Positions 49,701-60,366 of a stretch of DNA of 64,000 nucleotides are shown here, in pieces. The translations under genes were made by a program, and so were the position numbers. Origin of the DNA: Phragmites australis (lineage: Eukaryota > Streptophyta > Magnoliopsida > Poales > Poaceae). The stretch is taken from contig NC_084934.1 in NCBI RefSeq assembly GCF_958298935.1, forward strand, positions 4,280,501 through 4,344,500. Reading direction: 5' to 3'. The notes under the pieces are model-generated. The model searched no databases and was not told the origin of the DNA. It saw nothing but the letters and a program-made list of their open reading frames with translations. Position 1 is the first letter of the stretch; each line of letters opens with the position of its first letter.

Positions 49701-51186
49701 CGGAAGATTGCTTGTAAATCTGGAAGAAGACGAGCAACCTAAAAAGAAAGTTAGATTAGGGAGCCCAGCAGCTCAATGGATTTCAGTTTACAATGCCAGG
49801 CGGCCCATGAAGCAGAGGTAATTACAGTTGTCAAAATAGATGATGCAAAACGTGATCAATTTATACTAGTTTGGTTATACTTGCTGCATTCTCTGCTAAA
49901 CCTGAAGTATCTCAAATCTTTTTACCTAGCTTTGTAAATTAAATGTTATCTCTAAGAGTGTGGTGAGTTATTGCTGCTGAAAAAATAATGTCGACACATG
50001 TTGCTTCTTTCTTAGGTACCATTACAACGTGGCTGACTCAAGGCTCAATCAACATATAGAAAAGGGTAATGAGGATGGGCTGTACATTAGTTGTGTGGCT
50101 TCCTCAGCAAATCTTTGGGCTCTCATTATGGACGCAGGAACTGGTTTCTGTTCTCAAGTTTATGAGCTCTCACCAGTTTTTTTGCACAAGGTACATTACT
50201 ATCTGCTCTCATGTTTAGTGAGGAAGCCTAACTCTGTTTTTTAATTATGCATAGGACTGGATAATGGAGCAGTGGGAGAAAAGTTATTACATAACGGCAA
50301 TTGCTGGTGCAACCAATGGAAGTTCATTGGTTGTGATGTCCAAAGGTCTGCAGGTTACTGTTTCATGTTATTATTTGTGTTTGCTACTTGGACTTCCAAT
50401 TTCTGACCATTTCCCCATTAGTGATAAATATCCCAATGTTACTTTTGGACTTAGCTTGTTAATTTCCATATTTGCCCCGTGTGACATTGCTTATTCACGG
50501 CCAGCTATAATATAATATTTATGTTTCACTATTGCAGGAACTCCATACACTCAACAATCATACAAGGTTAGTGAATCATTCCCATACAAGTGGATCAATA
50601 AAAAGTGGAAAGAAGGGTTTCATGTAACATCTATGGCCACTGCTGGAAATCGCTGGGGAGTAGTCATGTCAAGGAACTCGGGATATTCTTCTCAGGTATT
50701 ACATTGCTTGATCATATGGAACTATCTGTTTCATACGCTTGCCAGTTTAGATTCCTTTGAATGTTCCAGCAATCGCAGCATGAAAGAATACTTACAAAGC
50801 AAAATCTGTCTTACGCTATTGTCAGGTTGTAGAGTTGGATTTCCTGTACCCAAGTGAAGGCATCCACAGGCGATGGGAGACCGGTTACAGAATAACTTCT
50901 ACAGCGGCCACCAATGACCAAGCCGCTCTCATCTTGAGCATACCGAAACGGAAGCCGATGGACGAGACGCAGGAAACCCTCCGGACCTCTGCCTTCCCCA
51001 GCGGCCATGTGAAGGTACCTCTGCAGCTTACCGAAATCCATCCGTCGCCTTACAAAATATCTACTAGCATCGTGCTTGTGCTTCAGATTTCAGTGTCATA
51101 AGCTAACCTCGCAACAAACTTGGCAGGAGAAATGGGCGAAGAATCTATACATAGCTTCCATCTGCTTTGGGCGGACTGTCTGCTGA
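46701..51186 (+). CDS. Casein kinase I-like protein kinase of the MLK/PPK family (Hd16/EL1 type)
   Basis: Sixteen coding exons: 46701-47114, 47989-48114, 48195-48268, 48356-48425, 48501-48556, 48642-48713, 48797-48891, 49035-49098, 49176-49305, 49384-49599, 49687-49817, 50016-50190, 50255-50345, 50538-50695, 50826-51014 and 51127-51186. All are GT-AG and phase-consistent, giving 706 residues, against 707 for rice EL1/Hd16 as I recall it. The N-terminus is basic ([17 protein letters not shown]). The kinase domain has GKGGFG (154-159), catalytic Lys184 in [12 protein letters not shown] (274-281) and DLG (299-301, the CKI form of DFG). KKKVR (458-462) suggests nuclear import. The C-terminal half is the conserved MLK tail, with [18 protein letters not shown]. 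Family members phosphorylate light and flowering regulators in the nucleus; which substrate applies here is not shown by sequence. The ATG at 46701 is supported by the conserved MPELR start. Confidence 0.94.
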
Positions 51187-51191
51187 CCCCG

Positions 51192-51233
51192 CTCGCTTCA
51201 AGCGAGGATCATACCGTATTGTGGTACGGTATG
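51192..51233 (+). other. Two adjacent hairpins in the kinase 3' UTR
   Basis: CTCGCTT-C-AAGCGAG (about 51192-51206) is followed by CATACCGTA (51210-51218), a 6-base loop and TACGGTATG (51225-51233). Both are perfect stems, 6 and 24 bp past the stop codon. TACGGTATGGTATCCTACCGTA lies again near 51290, so related words recur. Confidence 0.75.
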
Positions 51234-51441
51234 AGCGTTAAGAGATGTGAGATGGAAGAGAAATTCCCCATGAAAGGATTAGCAGATGCTACGGTATGGT
51301 ATCCTACCGTAATTGTAAAGAAATGTTGTATCCAATGCCAGCCGTGAGACCTTTCTCGCATGAAGCGAATGTACGAAATTCGCGCCTTTTGTGGAATATC
51401 TTGGTTAAATTCTCTCCTTGATAATCAGTCCATCTATTGCT

Positions 51442-51755
51442 GAGATTTTTTTTATTTTTTTATTAAAAATTTAAATAAATAGATTTTTTGTGAAAAAAAT
51501 TACAAAACTAGCTCCTATCGCATCGGTAAGACCTTTTATGGGGTGAATAGGTTTACAGCCCCTGAATGGGCGGTGGACGGTACTCTAAAGTTCAATTTCC
51601 CTTCCTAAGCTCCAGTACATAAACAGGGACCCGTGGTAGTACTTGGAAGTTCAATTTCCCTTCTATGTGATGTGATAATTTCTTTGTAATGTAATTTTTT
51701 TCACGAGAAATCTATTTATTTAAAATTTTAATCGAAAAAATATATAAAAAAAACT
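51442..51755. mobile_element. AT-rich foldback repeat
   Basis: The left arm (TTAAAAATTTAAATAAATAG then TTTTTTGTGAAAAAAATTAC, about 51460-51508) and the right arm (about 51690-51755) are inverted copies. The same arm type occurs at about 36990 and 62250-62575. It is non-coding; the family is not identified. Confidence 0.55.
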
Positions 51756-52084
51756 CATCTATTGCTAGGTGCAGTCCATTTAATTAATCGAGCGATAGGA
51801 GTAGATTGGGCCGGGCTGGGTCGCCTGCTCAGTTTTGCAATACATGAAAACAAGGAAAAAGTCCATATATCGACTCTCAACTCTTAGCACAGTCTAATTT
51901 TCAACCCTCGACTCTGAAACCTCTGAAATATAAGACCCTAAACTAGGACCCAAAACTGTACATTATTTCTATACTCTTCTCTTCCTAAACGATACAAGGA
52001 TCCATAGCTAAAAATACTAGGACCTGAGTGTACTCCCCGTTGCTGAGGAGGAGACAGATCCAGCAAGCCCTCATCACCTCGTGG
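51664..52084 (+). repeat. First copy of a direct duplication of about 420 bp
   Basis: It is nearly identical to 52336-52758 and in the same orientation. Shared words include ATTGGGCCGGGCTGGGTCGC, CTCAACTCTTAGCACAGTC and AGACAGATCCAGCAAGCCC. A third short match, GAAGTTCAATTTCCCTTC, occurs at about 51647 and 52094. Confidence 0.95.
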
Positions 52085-52149
52085 TGAATACTTCGAAGTT
52101 CAATTTCCCTTCTATTTTTGCTATTCAAAACAGTGATGTTCTGTTGCTC

Positions 52150-52360
52150 TAAAAATTTTATACGTGTTTTATAATTTATGTGCAACCTATTTTAATTGAA
52201 TTCACCTAAAAATCTAGTGTAGAATTTAAACTAAAATTCTTCAAAAAAAAAAAGACTACTTTTATAACTTCTAGCAATTGTTAGGGTTTCAAATAAATTT
52301 CTAAAAATCTTATAAAATTCACTAATATTCTTTTTATGTGATGTGATAATTTCTTTGTAA
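52150..52360. mobile_element. Half copy of the long-TIR element
   Basis: The words CAACCTATTTTAA, ATTCACCTAAAAAT and AAACTAAAATT.TTCAAAA follow the order seen at 18297-18360. The next part (to 52360) matches the complement of the centre of the 18096-18822 element (TAATATTC, GTGATGTGATAATTTCTTTG). One arm and the centre remain, trapped between the two copies of the duplication. Confidence 0.65.
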
Positions 52361-52758
52361 TGTAATTTTTTTCACGAGGAATCTATTTATTTAAAATTTT
52401 AATCGAAAAAATAAAAAAATAAAAAACTCATCTATTGCTAGGTGCAGTCCATTTAATTAATCGAGCGATAGGAGTAGATTGGGCCGGGCTGGGTCGCCTG
52501 CTCAGTTTTGCAATACATGAAACCAAGGAAGAAGTCCGTATATCGACTCTCAACTCTTAGCACAGTCTAATTTTCAATCCTCGACTCTGAAACCTCTGAA
52601 ATACAAGACCCTAAACTAGGACCCAAAACTGTACATTATTTCTATACTCTTCTCTTCCTAAACGATACAAGGATCCATAGCTAAAAAAGCTAGGACCTGA
52701 GTGTACTCCCCGTTGCTGAGGAGGAGACAGATCCAGCAAGCCCTCATCACCTCGTGGT
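52336..52758 (+). repeat. Second copy of the direct duplication
   Basis: Partner of 51664-52084, about 672 bp away. The few differences (for example GAAAACAAGG versus GAAACCAAGG) suggest a fairly recent event. Confidence 0.95.
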
Positions 52759-53140
52759 CGTGGACGAACGTGATGCAGCAGAGTGCTGTTCGTTCTAGGA
52801 TCTTAGTAGCGACGGATCCAGAGTAAAATTTAGGAGAGGCTCGACCTCCTCTGTACCCGGGAGCCGGTGGATCCGCCCATGTACCTTAGTGAAAGTGAAG
52901 GCGATGTTCGGTATGTTTTCTGCTCTGATATCATGTGCTATTGTCTATTGACAAAAAACAACATAAAAAGATGTATCGTTTTTGGATACCATGCATTCTG
53001 ATCTGCGTCCAAATTAGCTATGTTTATTTTGAGACGATACAGATCAACAGTCAGCGAACATCGTGTGTGCGTGTGTGTCTATCTATCTATATATATATAT
53101 AGAGATGTATTTATATATAACTAGCTATAGAATATCCTAT
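52759..53140. other. Intergenic, with ends of an unclassified repeat
   Basis: A block at about 52805-52890 has GACGGATCCAGAGTAAAATT and later GGTGGATCCGCCC, a nearly inverted pair resembling ends of plant GC-rich repeats. No gene is seen. Confidence 0.3.
53081..53101. repeat. Short CTAT/TA microsatellite
   Basis: CTATCTATCTATATATATA lies directly left of the GC-rich repeat block at 53141-53640. Confidence 0.85.
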
Positions 53141-53224
53141 TCTATGGTCGGACTCAACTCACGCATCCGATCCGACCCGAATGATCTGATCCAACCCATC
53201 TGCTCAAATTGTGAGTTTTTTTTT

Positions 53225-53580
53225 TCTATTTTGATCTCCAGTTTTGGGGTTCACGTCATGGACAATGACGTGGATATTGTAGCGCGAACACGATCAACAT
53301 CCGCGTTATTGTCCATAGCGCGGACTCGCTCCGTCATCTCCAGTTTCGAGCTCTGGGATCCGCGCCATGAATAATGATGCGGATATTGTAGCGCGAACAC
53401 GGTCAACACCCGCACCATTGTCCATGGCGTGGACCCGCGCCATGACCCGACCCAACCCAACTCATCTATTTTGATCTCCAGTTTCGACTCGTGGGGTCCG
53501 CGCCATGGATAATAGCGCGGATATTGTAGCGCGGACACGACCAACATCCGCGCCATTTTCCATGGTGCGGACCCCAGGGG
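53225..53580 (+). repeat. Three imperfect tandem units with GATATTGTAGCGCG
   Basis: GATATTGTAGCGCG occurs at about 53271, 53381 and 53519. Each unit starts near GATCTCCAGTTT and ends near CCATGGCG. Spacings are about 110 and 138 bp. Each unit has inverted halves (ATCCGCG/CGCGGAT), so each may fold. The block is bounded on both sides by CTATAGAATA words and TA runs. Confidence 0.8.
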
Positions 53581-53722
53581 ATCATGGGCATATGGGAGGG
53601 ATCGACTAGGGACGCGAGAAGGGTCGGTCGGGTGCCCTAACTATAGAATAACCTATATTATAGCTAGCTATATATTATACTTTCCTATATATATATATAT
53701 ATCCTTAATTACCATACGCATA

Positions 53723-53975
53723 CTCCCTCCATTTAAAAATAATAGATACGTTTTTTAAAAAAAATTAAATTTTATGTATTTTAACTAATATTTAATTAAA
53801 TTATAAGAATATCTAATGTATAAAAAATTTATAACTAGGTATACATTTTAAAATGATTTTATATTATATAGATTTTGTAGCTATAAATAATATATTTTGT
53901 GAGAGAACTTTAATTAAAATCTAACTTTAAAAATTGAACTAAAAAAATATGTCTATTTCTAAATAGAGGAGGAAG
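53723..53975. mobile_element. Stowaway MITE (Tc1/mariner type), TSD TA
   Basis: It begins CTCCCTCCATTTAAAAATA at 53723 and ends AAATAGAGGAGGAAG at 53975. The terminal inverted repeats fit the Stowaway consensus CTCCCTCC. TA flanks both ends (53721-53722 and 53976-53977). 253 bp, AT-rich and non-coding, about 100 bp before the TATA of the small gene at 54241. Confidence 0.93.
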
Positions 53976-54073
53976 TAGTACTTACAGCCCAAGCTCCAGC
54001 CAGCAAGAATGCGATCGAGCTGTCTACACATTCGAGTTTGGCATTACGGCCAGATCAGAGACAATAATGCATG

Positions 54074-54080
54074 TATAAAT
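54074..54080 (+). promoter_or_regulatory. TATA box of the small two-exon gene
   Basis: TATAAAT lies 167 bp before the ATG at 54241. With a start about 30 bp downstream, the leader would be about 135 nt. Confidence 0.5.
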
Positions 54081-54240
54081 GCACACCAAGAAGACGAACA
54101 ATTAGCTTAGGTTGCCAAATAATCTACGTTAATTATCTCCGATTAACGTCGCAAAGAAAACCGCGCGATCAGCCGTGTTAATTTGCTCTCTCCGCCGCAC
54201 GAGGGAGGGAAACCAAACCTTATCGATCTCCTCCGTCGCA

Positions 54241-54711
54241 ATGCCGACCCTGGACAGGAGGCTGCTCGCGTGGAGCGACGACTCCGACACGGAGGATGGC
54301 GGGCAGACGCCGACGAGCTGGGACCTCGACGACGACGGCTCGTACGACCGGTGCGGCGGCGCGACCACCTTTGTCGACGACGTGCTCGTCCCGGCGGGGG
54401 CGAACGGCCGCGCCGGGAGGACGCTCCTCCCCGCAGACGACGACGGCCCCCGTGACAGCGGCGGCGTCTGCGCTAGGCCGCCGTCGTCCGGCACGCGCAA
54501 GGTGAGTGAGTACGACGTTGAGCACGTGCTTGTGTGCGTTTTGGAACCAGCTAGCTAGCTGTTGCGCAGAAATTTACACGTGGCAATTTATCGATCCGTC
54601 CCTGTAAAATGCATGCAGGCTTGCGCGGCGGCAGGGCTCGTCGCCGTCGGCTGCGTCTGCGCCTATCTGGCCTGGCGGTGTGGCACCGGCAGGCCGCTTG
54701 TTTCCTCTTGA
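54241..54711 (+). CDS. Uncharacterised 117-residue protein with a predicted C-terminal membrane anchor
   Basis: I do not recognise this gene. Exon 1 (54241-54501, 87 codons) ends in a strong donor AAG/GTGAGT. Exon 2 (54619-54711) follows ATGCATGCAG, and the phase is kept. The protein starts MPTLDRRLLAWSDDSDTEDG, is acidic and Gly/Asp-rich without obvious folds up to about residue 87, then has ACAAAGLVAVGCVCAYLAWR (88-107). This is a hydrophobic segment of about 18 residues ending in Arg, with ten more residues to the stop. That layout fits a tail-anchored membrane protein with its N-terminus in the cytosol. Reading through the donor would instead give 105 residues with no membrane segment. 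TATA at 54074; a Stowaway MITE is the upstream boundary. It could be a lineage-specific gene or a non-expressed ORF pair. Confidence 0.5.
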
Positions 54712-55040
54712 TTCCATCCACAGGTTTAATTTCCTGGATTATATATTTTACAATGTTTCCTATTTGGACAATTCTATCCATTAAACTAAACATACTATAG
54801 AATTTATCTTCTATTGTTTTCTTTATTTCATTCATTCACTTTGGTGAAATTTGGCGGATGGCTTTCTACGAATTATTGCGATGAGCTATTTACTTATTTA
54901 GTGATTAGAGAAGATTGCTCTATCTCATTTGGATGGGTGCACGAAGTGTTGGAATAATTTCAGTGAACCATAGCCGAATGGTTTCAGGTAAAGAGAGACG
55001 AGTGTAAATAGGAGGATCAATCTCTCGTGCCATTGACTTT
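54712..55040. other. 3' flank of the small gene
   Basis: AT-rich, no ORF of note. The 3' UTR of the preceding gene should lie here; no clear AATAAA is present. Confidence 0.4.
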
Positions 55041-58000
55041 TTGCAAAGTGATCGCAGTCGAAGCCCCTATAGTCGAAGTAGACGGGGGCGAAGTTATCGT
55101 GGCCAAAACCCCTTTATCGACATCAAAGTCGATGAAGGCGAAGACTGATAGAGTCTCATCGACATAGTTGGAGACAAAGGCGATAATGACCCTCTCCAGG
55201 TCAATACCGATGACGAAGGTGATGATGACTCCATCTTGAGAGTCTTGTCAACGTAGTCAAAGCCAAAGGTGATGACGACCCTGTCTGGATCGAAGTTGAT
55301 AGCGAAGGCGACAACGGCCCTCTCCAGGTCAATGCTGAAGTTGAAGGCGAGGAACGACTCCCTCTGAGTCAATGCCGATGCTGAAGGTGACGACAACTCC
55401 ATCCTGAATCAATGTCGAAGGTGCCGATGTAGCCGAAGTAGTAGCCATTGCTGACAAAGGTGGTCGGCAATGTACCATGTACGAAGGGACCTTCGGCTCC
55501 ACGGAGCGCAAAGGGTCATGTCTTTAAGACTTACGGTCCGAGGTATAAGTGGAGCATTGCCTTTACCTGAAGCTGAGTGGCACCTCGGTCCTTTTTGGTG
55601 GGCCCGTGTTTGCATTTTAGGTCGATTGGTGCACTTCCTTTACCTAAGGACCAGCAACACCTCAACTTCCTTCCCTGCAGAACAATAGGTGCTTCTCATC
55701 CTTTCCTGGAACAAAAACATGTTAACCCTTTGGAACACTGAGTCCATGCTTGAGGATAAACTCTTTGGCATGTGGAAAAAGATTTCTACGTGACAAAGAG
55801 TTAATTCTTCGGCATCAATGCCGTGCATATGTGTGAGTAGCCTATACTTTGGAGTATGAGTAAACTTTGTTACATATATAAAGATCAAATATTCTGGCGC
55901 TCCATCTATCATAATAGGTGGACATTTTAGCATGATAACCGATGCATGCTTTGGCATATGCACATGAAGAATAAACGCTTTAGTGCATTGATATAATGCA
56001 TGTGTGCAGGAAGTAAAATGCTTCGACACATGCATATGGAGAATAGTCGTTTTGATGTATTCATGTAATGTAATACATGGAAAGTGCAAGTATTTGACAC
56101 TTCAATTTGTTCTTTCAGCAGGGGTGCATTGCCTTTGGCGAGGATGAGCAACACCTCGATTTTTTTCCTACGAAGGTGCATTGCCTATGCAAGCTTGAGC
56201 AACACTTTGACTTTTTCCTTTTTGAAGGTCTATTTTGATTTTGGTACAGGGTTGTCGCTCTTAGCTCCCGTCTTGTTTATGATCCGAAGAATTGATTAAT
56301 CTTCAAAGTGAGAGCAAGCACACTTAGCCCTCGTCTTCTGTAATTTGATGGCTGGAACTGCCTTCGGTGCGGGGGAAGACACACTTAGCCTTAGTCTTCT
56401 GTAAGTGTGTGAAATAGATGCACACATGGTGCAATCGGAGAGCATATACTTTAGCATAAGAATATATGCGGTAGCAAAAGATAAAAACCTTTGGTACATG
56501 AGGGATGAGCCCCCATCCTACGAAGATTATAAATTGCTGAATATGGGAAATAAGAGCTTTCTCATGCGAAGACCCAAAACATGTGTATGAGGAATAAATA
56601 TTCCCTCGTACGGAGGGTAAGATTCCTGCATATGTAAACAATAGGTGCTTCGATGCATATAAGTAATGCCAACGCAAAGAGTACTTTGGCAATTATGCAA
56701 AGAACAAATGCTTTTGATGCATATATCATGTGAGCATATGAATAATGAACATACACGGAGAATAAATATCTTGATGCACTTATGCAATATAAAACATGCG
56801 GAGTGTACGGATTTTTGAGTGATAATGCTATGCACATATAAGAAGAGTATGCGCTTCATCGCAAATGAGTAATAATGGTATTCACTCATTCGATGTGTGT
56901 ATATGTGTGAAGTATGCATCTATGCAAGTGCGCAAAATAAACACTTTGGCATATATATGTGATATATGAGACATATTTGCTTCGGTACAATGATGTAGTT
57001 TATGCATGAAAAAATGAGACGCTTCAGCATGCATGTGAGGAGCCAAGTACTTCAGTACATGCATGTAGGTATCCTTCGGCACAAGAATACATAACACTAA
57101 AGAATGTTTCGTCACATCGAAGAATAAATACTCCCTTTTGCAAGGGACAAGTACATGCATGTGAGGAATGAACTCTCAAGCGAAGGGCCAAAACCTGCAA
57201 GTGAGGAATGAAGTCCCTCAAGCGAAGGGTTAGTCAATACGTGTGGTGAATTAGAATCCCTTAAACGAAGACTTATAAACTGCCTAGGAGTAAGGAATAG
57301 ATTCATGAGGGATAAAGACTTGCATATAAGTAATAAATACTTTGCGGAAAGCTTCGTATACGTATTCAGAAGGGTAAATGCTTCGACACAAATGCAAGCA
57401 CACAACAAAATAGCCAATTTAGTAATGAGCAAGAATAAGTAGGACATCACATATGTATTGAAAGTATGCAAAGAGTAAATACTTTAATATGTAATAGTGA
57501 GCTATCTTATGTGAAGGGGAAAAAGCTACATGATGGTAGGAACAAATACACCCTCAAGCTGAATATAAAAACCTGCATGTACTTGCAAAGGGTAAAAGCA
57601 AGTACTTCAACTCATTTATGCTATACAAACACACATAAGGTAAATACTTCGGCGTTCATGCGAAGAATACGTGCTTCGATGCGCGTGAAAAATAAACACT
57701 TCAACATACAAGCGAAGGGTAAATAGTTTGATGCAGTTGTAATGCAGACGCGTGAAGAGCAAATGCTTCGGTGCATGCATGTGATGCACGCATGAGTGGA
57801 TGCTTTGGCCAACATATGAAAAATAAATACTTTGGCATGCAGATACAACACACACATATATGAATATTTTGACTTGTGATGTGATACATATATAGGTGAA
57901 TGCATTGGGTGCACATGAAGAATGACTATTTTGGCGTGTTAATGTGATGCACGTGTGCGAGAACTAAACTCTGGCACGCATGAGTACCTCGGTGTATCAC

Positions 58001-58100
58001 AATGATGCATAACTGCAAATATATAACAAATAAAGATGATTAAATAAGAATCAACAAGTATTCATAACATAAATATTTTGTAGCATAGAGAATACGATAA
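55041..58100. repeat. Field of short degenerate repeats
   Basis: From 55041 to 55450 the words GAAGGCGA, GATGACG and GTCGATG repeat at irregular short intervals. From about 55700 to 58100 the sequence is a long series of degenerate units built on CTTCGGCA/CTTTGGCA, CATGCATGTG, and GAAGAATAAATACTT. The many ORFs rich in His, Met, Cys and Ile come from these words in minus frames and carry no domain. It resembles non-coding filler of a large retrotransposon, but I could not define ends. Confidence 0.55.
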
Positions 58101-58699
58101 AATGCTATGTGCTACCTGCTGCTTCCACCACGCAAGAGTGGGAAAAATGCTCCCTAGTGCATGTTATGAAAAGAACATCCCCTAACCAAAGAATTCCCAC
58201 CAACATAAACAAAGGTGATGCGCATATTTAGGCCTCTAATGCATGCCTGCAAGGTCCAACGAGACATCTAAACTAGGAATCGGATGGGGCGCTGCGCCAC
58301 CAACACATGCACATAAGCATGCTTTTGAAACTAAAGTCAAAATGGAAAAATGTGCCTAGCAAGACACAAAAAGAACAGGGTGACCAGGGTAATGACCAGG
58401 GTTTGAATCTCAGCTGACGCGTAGCTTCTTTTTTGTGTGTGCAGATTTAGCATAAAATAGCTGGTGGGATAGGTATGCGGGCTTACCTCATGGGCCATGC
58501 CCTTCGCCAGCTGCCGAAGGTGGGCCGCACCCCCTCGCCAGCCGAGGTCCAACCAGGCCTTCGCTCACCGAAGGCCACTCTTCAAAGGTCGGATGGGCCT
58601 CCTTCCTAAGGCCATCTGGGCCTTTATGCATTGAAGGCCGAATGGGTCACACCAACGAAGGCCGGATGGGTCTCGCCAGCAGAAAGCCTCCCTTCGCCA

Positions 58700-59130
58700 G
58701 CGGATCTCCTTTACCTTTCTCGTGGCTCAAGCGCCCGATGCGAAGCCCACCTGGTCTGAAGGCTTGGTTCGAAGGTCCATGAGCGTGCTCTAGAGCGAGG
58801 TCCGAAGGTCTACGTGCGCTCCACCTGGTCTGAAGGCCTAGCTTAAAGCCTTTCGATCCGCAAAGGTGGGTTACGAAGCCTTGTTGTCTACCGGGTCCGA
58901 AGGCCCGCGTACGCGGTGCAAAGCCCACCTGAACCTAAGGCCCTCGAGTGCGCGCTCAAGCGTGCGGTGTGAAGCCTGCTTGGTCCAAAGGCCCGCGTAC
59001 ACGGTGCGAAGTCCATCTGGTCCGAAGGCCCTCGTACGCGCTCAAGCACGAGGTGTGAAGGTCTGCGCATGCTCCGCCTAGTTTGAAGGTCTGGTCTGAA
59101 GGCCCTCGCACACGCAGTGCGTAGCCCGCC
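58700..59130 (+). repeat. GC-rich tandem repeats with CTGGTCCGAAGGC core
   Basis: Units with GGTCCGAAGGC, GTACGCGGTGC and GAAGCCCACCTGG recur at roughly 60-75 bp. About 110 bp further on, TATAAATATTATAAG (about 59238-59252) could be an LTR TATA. The arrangement, repeats then TATA, is like the U3 of the family A LTR at 2377, so this may be the U3 of another LTR. Confidence 0.55.
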
Positions 59131-60280
59131 AGGTCCGATGACCTCCTCACTCTTTGAAATTGGATCCTCATGAACGAAGCTAACTGTTGAAAAAAATTTC
59201 GTGAACAATAACCCATTGGACTATAGCCTTTGGTGGGGTATAAATATTATAAGAAGTCCAAACTTTTACATGGGCTAGGGCCTTTCTCCCAACATGAAGA
59301 TTTGCACTAGCAAGGTGCCTTCCAAGTGTAGGTGGTCTAATTCGATGAAGAAAGAGCGAATCTCATAAAAAAATCAAATTATTTTGACATAATACTCATC
59401 GAAACGCAACCTTTTGCCCTATTTCATAGAACTAAAATTATGTGGCTATCCTTCTCACAAAACTACAACTTCCCCCACCAAATGTTACTGACACAACTAG
59501 TCACACTCGCATGCACTGTTTGGAGATTTGGAGAGAAAAAAAAAATCCCATTTCCCATAAAACCCTAAATAGTTGCCCTTAGCCTTAAATCCTGCATGTA
59601 TCGTCGAAAAAATTCTACATAATAATTTCATTCCCTAATCCCGAAAAACATGGTGTGACAAAGAAACATGGTGTGCCAAAGTACAAGGCCATGGTCCATA
59701 TGAGCATGATTGTTGGGCCCATGAGTCAATAATATGCGACAAAGTTGTAGTTCTATGCTAAGGATTGCAAAATAATTATAATTCTGTCATGATAGGACTT
59801 AAAACTTATAGTTCTGTGGGTATTACGTCGAAATAGCTATAGTTTTGTGAAATTTACTCACAAATGTTAGGTTGGCCTACCCGTAGGCTGGCCCTGAGGC
59901 AGGGCAACCGTACCTTGCCATCCCGTCATCATCGGTCGCCGCCACTGTTGTGCCACCTCCTTGTCGTCGCGCCGCCCCTCCCCACCTTGTCGTCGATGCT
60001 CCTGTGCAGCCGTGTCGTGCCTCCAGTCACGTCATGTTGCCGCCCTCAGCAACGTGCAGCGTCGTGCTTCCTGTCGTGCTGCCGCGCCGCCGTGCTGCCC
60101 CTCAGCTATCGTCGTAGCCCTCCATACACACCGTCGTCCTCGGCTATGTGCGCGCCGCCTCACCAGCCCATCGCCGTGCATCCTCACTTCCCTACTGCTC
60201 GCCACTGTCCCCCCCCCCCGGCTCGCTGCCGGCCATCACTGACCTCCGTGCCACCCTTATCCACCATGCCTCCTCCCCTG

Positions 60281-60283
60281 CCT

Positions 60284-60325
<42 letters not shown>
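60281..60325. repeat. (CT)n microsatellite
   Basis: About 20 CT units. Ser-Leu repeat ORFs across it are artefacts. Confidence 0.97.
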
Positions 60326-60366
60326 TGCTAACCGAGAGACCGGGGGAGAGACCGAAGGGGCAAGGA

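Noticed and set aside
56000..57920. Many minus-strand ORFs rich in His, Cys, Met and Ile that could look like secreted Cys-rich peptides
   Set aside because: They are translations of degenerate CATGCATG/CTTCGG word repeats. There are no signal peptides with consistent Cys spacing and no exon structure.
59864..60331. 155-codon Pro/Ser/Cys-rich plus-strand ORF
   Set aside because: Pyrimidine-rich LTR leader ending in the (CT)n run. The composition explains the open frame.
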